DNA of 64,000 nucleotides. Source: Isoetes taiwanensis. Taxonomy: Eukaryota > Streptophyta > Lycopodiopsida > Isoetales > Isoetaceae. Location: assembly GCA_021234155.1 (NCBI GenBank), contig JAJEKV010000025.1, forward strand, positions 4,916,769 through 4,980,768, in the 5' to 3' direction. Positions 57,101 to 64,000 of this stretch are shown piece after piece. The position numbers were made by a program, and so were the translations under genes. Position 1 is the stretch's first letter. The number at the start of each line of letters is the position of its first letter. The notes under the pieces are model-generated. The model did not search any database. It saw nothing but the letters and a program-made list of their open reading frames with translations, and was not told where the DNA came from.

Positions 57101-58760
57101 CCCCGTGGCATAGACCGCATGATAGCTGAATGGCCACCTTTATAGTTACGCTGGCTCCATTAGTCGCGCTGAAGGTAACCCTCCTGCTTACCTATGTTTG
57201 CTTTGCAGATGCCAAGAATTCCATACCAACAATGAGGTCGATTTGCCAATATCCATCAACTGCAGACCTATAGCAACTCCGGGTGCGCCCCTGCAACCCA
57301 TCTTAAGATTGATGCGACGCACCATGAGTGTCTAACCTTACCACCGCTAAAGTGATGCGCCCTCAGCTTGCATTCCAGGGTTTCAGCTAGGACCGGCCAT
57401 TCTAGGAGAAGTAAAATTATGTGTAATTTTATCCATAAGAATTACAAAAGGTCATCGCCCTTCATCATTTATGGTGGAAAATGATGTTAGTTGACTTTCA
57501 AAGATTGCCAGCTTTAGTCAAAGTGATATGAGACGACCAGAATGTACTGGAGCGCCCCGCCGCCAGTAATGTTGACTCAATATCGTCTCAATGAGAATGT
57601 GGCCATGGCCACTGGCATTCTGGTAAATATATGGACACCGCATGAAGTGTCCGTGCCCTCATACACCGTGAGATGCCTTATCTCACAAGCAATGCTCGCC
57701 TCTTTAGGAATGGACCGTAAGAGGTTTCGAACTTCTTACCAAAGATTGTTCCTCGCTTTATCCGGGCGTAAGCAAAAGCGACTTTCTTCCTCCTCTCTCA
57801 AGCACTGTAGAGTTCACGAGAGGGCCCCTGACCAGAGCTGGTCAGGTGTGAGCGTCGGCCGCAGTAAAGAGTGTGACGCCGATAACGATTCCCCTGGTAT
57901 GTCCTCTCGAGGCTCAATGCTTGGCCCCGCCTTCAGAATCGGGATTGGTCGATGAAGTCTTAACCATCCGCTTGATCGATGGTGCCAACCCCCAATATAG
58001 CTCTCTAACGCTCTTTCTCATCTATGCTTCCGTGCGCCTCAAAGACAACTCATCCGTAAGCCTCAGACGCGAGATGCTCTTCTGCCTAAATCCTGTAGAA
58101 AGTTCGATTCACAGGCTTATGTGCACCCAAAAGGGCCATAATGCGATTTGAAGGCCTTGGCAAACTTTCCTGTTGCATCTACTCCCGCCCGAGGTTTGGT
58201 CAAAGCCCCTTCCACCAAATACCCGCAAGGTTTGTGGTGGCAACCTTTCCCCGTATCCTTCTCTCACCGGCGCCATAGACCCGCCTCAACTCCTTTCCAT
58301 TTCGTCTGAACTGTGGATTCTGTGATCTGCCGCCTCTAGAATCAAACCGCCAATTTCTAGTCTCTTCCATACTAGTTAAGTAATGGTATCAACTGCTCCT
58401 GGCGGTAATTTTATCTCGGCGCTTTGCATGGCCACCAGATGATGCGATGATCTGATGACAATCGGCGGGCAAGGTGACTTTGAGGGGAGGTGTACCCCTG
58501 GCTCTAGAGGAGCCCGTCGGCGTTTAGACTGGGCCTCTTTGGTGTACAGTGGCTAGTTTGTGGATCATCACTGCACGGGACTAGGCGGTAACGGAGGTAA
58601 ATCTCATCATTCTCTTGTAAATGTTGTGGTGGGTTATACGCAACACATAGGGACCGTAGTCTCCTAGCTTGCCTCTTTTCATTAGCATCAATTTGTTCGG
58701 TAACCGACTCAAGGCTTTTGAGGGTGGTCTCAAAGGCATTAAGTGCAACTGGCCTATATT
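57101..58760 (-). pseudogene. gag-pro: Protease and gag of the second copy, shattered
   Basis: DNA-level match to 20,930-22,650: the protease region lies near 57,420, the zinc-knuckle region near 57,640-57,680, and the gag edge at about 58,750. Plus-strand frames crossing it (57,542-58,151) are accidental. Confidence 0.82.
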
Positions 58761-59874
58761 AAACATAATGATGATGTAAGAAAAAGTACCATAACAAGAA
58801 GTGTCACAACAAAGTCATTTTAGGTAGTATCGAAACACAAAGTGAACACTTAAAAGGACTAAGATCTAAATTACAAGCTAAGTAACTAAGTTATATTAAA
58901 GAAGTTCATACCGGGATACGTTTATAAACTTATAGTCATATATTACATAAAAGGCCTGATATGTGCTATACTTCCTTATTTCCATAATCGAACATAGGAA
59001 CACAACCTGAGGATCCGCTTAGGAACCATCAGTCCAATTAAATTGGGATTATGTCTTAATTTTGGGACAAATTTCATATATTGCATGTTTTTTGCAGTAT
59101 ATTCAATTACGATTGCAGGTCAAAATTATGAAATGTAATGCCATACACTCAGAGAATAGACAATATTTCACAATATACCACAATAAGGGTCTCAAGCTTT
59201 TCCTTCCGTAAGAAGAATAGGAAAAGAAGAAACCGTGACATTGCACCCATCCGATTTCAAAAGTAGATAAAAAGTAACAAACAATTGAGTTATATAACGT
59301 TGAGTATGGTACACATGCAAAGCTAGAACATGCAAATGGAATGTAAGAAAACCAAATGGAAGCAAATAATATAATGCAAGGTATGTCTAGTTCAAGTTCA
59401 CAAGAAAGCTATCTATTGATAAAATTATATGTCCTGAGTAAAATCTCATGTTAATCCACCTATTATTCCAAATAATAACATTCATAGGTAAGTAGTTCCT
59501 AACGTTGAGCTTCTCAACCAAACTAGAAGAGACATTCCACCCTTGCCAACCTATTATTTCCAAGAAGCTAGAAACATGCAAAAAGGAATAAAATTAAAAC
59601 AAAATGAAGCTAGCGAGTGTCTAGTTCACCTTAAAAAAAGGTAATCTAATAAGTTCATTTCAATGCTTTTAGCTTAGTTTAATGCAAAAAATAAGCTCCA
59701 GGTGTCTTAAAAAAAGGGGTTCATTCAAAAAGGTAATTCCAAAAAGCTTCCGGCCAACTTTCAACTCGAAAACTTTTCTTATAAAATATATCATCTTCAA
59801 AAATCTTTGAAATGATCCAAAAAGTTAAGTTTAATTGCAAGAACAAGGATTTTTTTTTGTCTAAATGTACCAAA
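58761..59874. other. Sequence to the right of the eroded chromovirus; nothing recognised
   Basis: AT-rich sequence unlike the leader of the first chromovirus. No LTR, primer site or gene was found. It may be a divergent leader or unrelated DNA after truncation. Confidence 0.5.
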
Positions 59875-61609
59875 TCAAAATAGACAAACAACTCAACACA
59901 CGCTTTAGCGTGGCAAAAGCCAAGAACCGTGCTTAGGTTTCACCCTGTATTTGCCATGTATTAGATTTAAATGTCTGACATGGCTGTCATCCCCGTGAAG
60001 CCGAGTTTTGAGAACTCTTGATCATTTCTACATCCACAATTATTATAATGTATTCTTTGAACATTTTTAATAAAACCAGCTTGATTTCATTTTTACCCTT
60101 TCGTAAGCCTTTTGTAGCGCTTCTTTGCTTGATCTCTCAACCGGCTTTTAGTCTTTCATGCCGCGACGGTTTTTGGATTCAGATCGACCGGTTTGGATGC
60201 ATATTCAAAAATTAGATAGAAATTAGATAAAAGACTCTTTTGAGCAAATTCAAATTTATCTTATCAGGCTTTCTATTTGTGCTTTCTTCTGTAATTCCTC
60301 GATCCTATATTTTTCTTTTCGGCTCCATGTACGTAAAATGTGCTCTAAGCAATTGCTATGAAGACTGATTCATATTCTCATTTTTCTCCAAAAAATTAGA
60401 TTCAAAGTGCATTGAACAGATGAACTCCTGGAATATGCAAGTGCAAGACGCCCCATTTTAGAAGCCGCTCCAACTTTGGACGATCCTCGCTTCGCTCCAA
60501 CTTCTTGATCGATCCCGTTGGACTTGATAAAAGTTGAAGGTCATAGGAAGAGCCGAAAGGGTGTATTGCATCAGCAAAGTAGGATGAAGCTGCTATTTCA
60601 AAACCAAAGGGTAAAAGGCACCGATTGGGTACAGAAAATCGCAGCGGTAAAATTCTAGGAAGATCGAGAACTAAGCTCTTTGGTTGCACAAATACGATTT
60701 TCAAGGCTTATTTTCGTCAGAATAAAGAGCAAGTTTCAGATGGAAAGTATTAAGGCGTAAGATAATGGTTTTGACGGAAACGACCGAATAAGCGACCTTG
60801 AAATGGACCTCGGGCAAAGAAACGATCACCCGCAATAAAGTAAGGAAGGAAGGATTTTGAGCGAGTAACAAAGTAAGGAAGTAAGGAAGGACTGATTTTG
60901 ACCTGCTACAAAAGGAAGGAAGGAAGGATTTTGAGCGAGTTTCGGGAATTTAAGGGAAATAAAATGAGAAAGTTACAAGTTTGTGGCAAAATGCCTTCAT
61001 GCTGTGAGATGTGAGGCTTTTGGCGTCAAAGGTAGATGAGGCGCCAAGGTGATGTGAGGCTGCAGTTTCGTAACGGCGAAATAAAAATGTATGAAAAAGT
61101 TACAAGTTTGTGGCAAAAAATGCCTTCATGCCGAGATGTGGAGGCGCCCGTATGCGCCTGTAGGGAGATGTGGGAGGCCTGTGGTTAGATGTGCAGATGT
61201 TGTGCTCAGAAAGTGCGCCTGTGGCTGGGTAGATGAGGCGCCTGCAGTTTCTTCCATTGTGTGATTCTCAGGAAGGCCCCAACCGGCAGTAGAGTGAGCA
61301 TAATCCGGTCTCCTCGCCTTGCCTAATGGTAGCAAATTTCTTTAAACTAGAAACACTTTGAATAGCTTTAGAAGATATAGACCTGCCTTTTAGTATTCTC
61401 TTTGAACCAATATTCGGGAAGTTGTATAGGAGGGTGCTAGCTTGATTTGCATTCAAAATTCGTGAAGGATAATCTAAAAATATACTAAGTAATATTTAGA
61501 ATCAAATGGGTTGGGTTATTAGAGGGACCCAGCCCGACGAAAATCTGTAAAAAAGTTGTAAAGTCAAAGAAAGGAATCTCAAACACGCTAAGCGTGATTT
61601 ATAAACTAG
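59875..61609 (+). mobile_element. Candidate Helitron with typical 3' end
   Basis: The 3' end is clear: hairpin CACGCT-A-AGCGTG (61,584-61,596), 9 nt, CTAG (61,606-61,609), then host T. The 5' end is less sure: TC at 59,875, preceded by A, with a related hairpin CACGCT-TT-AGCGTG at 59,899-59,912 just inside. No Rep/helicase is encoded. The interior has AAGGAAGGA-rich repeats and a 128-bp duplication. A 100-residue minus frame at 60,402-60,704 is unrecognised. Confidence 0.6.
60838..61120. repeat. AAGGA-rich repeats and 128-bp duplication
   Basis: GGAAGGATTTTGAGCGAGT occurs at about 60,850 and 60,922, and AGTTACAAGTTTGTGGCAAA at 60,970 and 61,098, each followed by ATGCCTTCATGC. Confidence 0.88.
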
Positions 61610-61798
61610 TGAATCTTTTGCATTTGATTGGCCATACGCTCTTTAGCCACTCATTCTTAGCCTATTTTATTGCTTTTCATTCTAGCTTTAGTATGTTTTG
61701 AATCCTTGAAATGGAGTGATATTTTGTTTTAAATATCTTGTTCAGTTCTAAATATGTTGCCTAAATAATAAGTAATATTTTTCATGGGTGCATTAATA

Positions 61799-61825
61799 TT
61801 AGATTTCAAATCACGCTTTGGCGTG
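61799..61825 (-). mobile_element. Second Helitron-type 3' terminus, opposite orientation
   Basis: On the minus strand hairpin CACGC-CAAA-GCGTG (61,812-61,825) is followed by 9 nt and CTAA (61,799-61,802), then T. The same stem and spacing as the 61,609 terminus suggest one family. The body would extend right; no 5' end was located. Confidence 0.5.
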
Positions 61826-64000
61826 GTTTGTTGTGGCTTTATATACCAATTCTTTTGCAATCCTTACATTTGTAGGTTCAAAAGGGCTATTTATTTAATC
61901 CTAGTGAAACACCTTTAAAACTTCCTGCTACTTTTACTTGGCTTTATATGCAACACACATAATGACCATTTTATTTTATTTCTTACCTTATAAAGAAGCT
62001 ACACCTCCTTCACAAAAAAATTATTTTGAATCCATGTATACTATTGATATATATGTACAAATACGAGGCATTATTCAAGGAAGTTAGCGGGTTTCCAAAA
62101 TTATTTTAGGGATTATTGTTTTAATCATCATTCTTATTTGTTGTACTGGTTATATATTATTTATTGTTACAGCTTCTATAATCCGAAGATACCACAGTGG
62201 CTATCTTCAATCGATGATATAACTATATAGTGGATGTCGATGTTTTGAATGCTTCTACAATCAAACTGTGCCCTAACCACCATCTTAAGGATCCAAAAAA
62301 CTCTTTGTGGAAGAGCACCTTCGGGTCCGGCTTTTATAATTTATTATGAATAATTTGCTATGGGTATGACAATACGTAGCGTTAGAATCATATCCAGAAT
62401 CCTCAAACAAAATAGTCGATATGGAAAACCACACCTTGCTATGCGTATGTGAAAAACATGGATTGGCCCCTCAATATTTTATTGGAATATATGATTGTTT
62501 TGTAATGATATTCGTTTTATGTATCCAGTAATTTGGTTACCACTGAAAACAATAATATGTTACCGATTATACATTATTGGCCTTAATGTTCCAAGATTTT
62601 GATGTCATGAATTTAAAGAACTTGCCTCTGCTTTTTGGAAGTATTTCAAGCCCAAGCATCTAAAAACAGATGGGAATTGGTAATGCTTATGTGACTTATC
62701 AAGTCCAAAAGATAAAAAACAAAGTTCTCGAGAAACTAGAAATTACCACAGATTGATTTAATTTTGGGAGTTGATATAATCCCAACTTAATTGTTGGTTT
62801 TAGGGCCTGGAAAAGGACAACATAACTAATAGCAAGACACTCTCACGCAAGACAAATTTCTGGACGAGCTTGTAGCGGCCCAAGCCTCGATGATAATCTG
62901 CAAGGATAATCCCAAGTGGGGCTAAATGATGAGAAGGTTGAAAAGCCCGTAGCACGAAATTTGCCGAGGTGGTCATTGGCATCCCTCGAAAAGCCTATGG
63001 TCCGGACATATTCCAAGAGTCCCAGCTGCCAAGAGAGGTATCAAAAGCCCGGGTTTCGTGAGGAGGGTAAATCATCGCCATCCCCTTGTCCGGACTACAT
63101 GGTTCTTCTCGGCCTCGCGATTCCATCATCCTTGCCTCCACTTCTCTTCCCATACCGCCTGCATTCTTTGCCCGTAATCCGTCTTCAGTGGTCCTTGGTC
63201 ATCCCTGGCTGATTCCGTCCGTAATCCTTCGCACTTGCGTTTCTTCCGGTGAACGTATAATGAGTATATAGCACCAAACTATATATCATGGAAGAGAATT
63301 ATTCAAATTGATATTGGAAGTACTAAGTGTATTGATTTGATATAATAAACAAGTAATCACGCTCACGAGTGATAAATCCATGGTTTACAAATAATGGATT
63401 TCAAATGCAAAGTAATATAGTACAATTGTTTAGGAGCTAGGTCCCTGGCTCGGCCCACACACGAGAGGAGGTGACTACAAGACTGGGGTGTTAGCCAGCA
63501 AAGGGCGCCCGAGCCTGGCCGCCTCAGTGGTAAGCAGCGAGGGCTACCGCCACAAGGAGGCGACATTAAAATGCCTTCATCGTCCCAATGTCAGCTATAG
63601 CCAAATCTCTACGGGACCAAAGTAAATGGTGATGTGATACAGCTGAATCTTCTTATGGCCCGTCAAGTAGATATGGCTCCTGAGCGCCCACCAAGAAGCT
63701 CTCAAGAAGGCCCCAGGTTCCTTAGAGAAAATAGCACCTCCCTCTCGCTGAAGGCTTCAGAGAAAGCACCGCCTGCCATGGTTGCCCATTGCCCTAACTC
63801 GGCCTGAGGTCTCCGCTTCTTCTCCGTTGGTGGGAGCTTCTCCCTCTTCTTCTTCCCTCTCATCCCTAAGGTCGACCCAGGTCCTGCCATGTGTCTTCCT
63901 CGTCCCCGATCCACTTCTCCCATGGTGATTCGGTAAAAGGCGGGTTCCAGAGAGAGACCCGCGGTCGAGTAAATACGTAACTGAACGAAGTACAATTGAT
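61826..64000. other. Right edge of the window; no supported gene
   Basis: AT-rich to about 62,800, then more GC-rich. Frames at 62,916-63,271 (plus) and 63,702-63,995 (minus) show no known motif. The GC-rich part (from about 62,870) could be LTR-like, but no termini or primer site support this. Confidence 0.45.

Larger units (their letters stand above)
52004..58760 (-). mobile_element. Second chromovirus copy, 5' part missing, heavily eroded
   Basis: This stretch aligns with 13,058-22,650 of the first chromovirus: left LTR, polypurine tract, spacer, chromodomain, integrase, RNase H, RT, protease and gag in the same order on the minus strand. No primer site (GCTCTGATACCA-like) or right LTR was found between 58,760 and 64,000. 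It lacks the Helitron, so that insertion is younger or private to the first copy. Frames are shattered by many small indels. Confidence 0.88.

Noticed and set aside
57542-58151. Plus-strand frames of 137 and 92 residues
   Set aside because: Antisense to eroded gag; open by chance.
62916-63271. Plus-strand frames near the right edge
   Set aside because: Pro/Ser/Leu-rich, no motif, and overlapping frames of equal quality.
62870-64000. Right LTR of the eroded chromovirus
   Set aside because: A TGTAGCGGCCC start at about 62,870 is suggestive, but there is no primer site beside it and no run of matching blocks.

Overview
The window reads as nuclear DNA of a land plant with a large, transposon-filled genome. 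It carries a Ty3/gypsy chromovirus with a chromodomain, a Ty1/copia element, a large LTR element without pol, Helitrons with plant-type termini, and initiator-tRNA-Met primer sites. The sequence alone does not fix the lineage; a fern, lycophyte or gymnosperm would fit. I see no convincing host gene, rRNA, canonical tRNA, CRISPR array or bacterial feature. Nearly all coding signal belongs to mobile elements, and most of it is broken.

Layout. 1-9,019: the 5' LTR, primer site and non-coding interior of a non-autonomous, minus-strand LTR element (LARD-like). It resembles the chromovirus family at its LTR and at its 3' interior. Its leader holds five copies of a hairpin repeat spaced mostly about 207-214 bp apart. 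9,280-11,105: a decayed LINE (endonuclease plus start of RT), plus strand. 13,058-25,753: a chromovirus on the minus strand with gag, protease, RT, RNase H, integrase and chromodomain in order. Its left LTR is split by a 2,662-bp Helitron (14,503-17,164) with textbook ends, sitting exactly between a host A and T. 26,790-27,379: a 590-bp hAT-type MITE with a perfect 8-bp target duplication. 28,535-33,252: a copia element with 5-bp target duplication and a primer site that matches the anticodon arm, not the 3' end, of initiator tRNA-Met.

37,161-42,890: the strangest region. A 19-bp minisatellite, present in both orientations, flanks and interrupts a giant inverted repeat (arms about 1.7-2.2 kb, about 20-nt loop at 40,105) that also holds conserved short reading frames. 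44,272-45,523: three successive tandem arrays with 59-, 165- and 62-bp periods. 50,117-51,975: a gypsy integrase scrap, a small GC-rich hairpin cluster, and a decayed transposase-like gene. 52,004-58,760: a second, badly eroded chromovirus copy that keeps its left LTR but shows no right LTR or primer site. 59,875-61,609 and 61,799 onward: two Helitron-type 3' termini that point at each other across about 190 bp.

How the parts relate: the autonomous chromovirus, its eroded sister and the pol-less element share LTR blocks and 3' interior sequence, so the pol-less element may be mobilised in trans. Inverted arrays such as 37,161-42,890 could make double-stranded RNA if transcribed. Much of the difference between copies is made of small indels in G/C-rich spots while AT-rich blocks are nearly identical, which raises the chance of consensus sequencing errors; this should temper any age estimate or pseudogene call.
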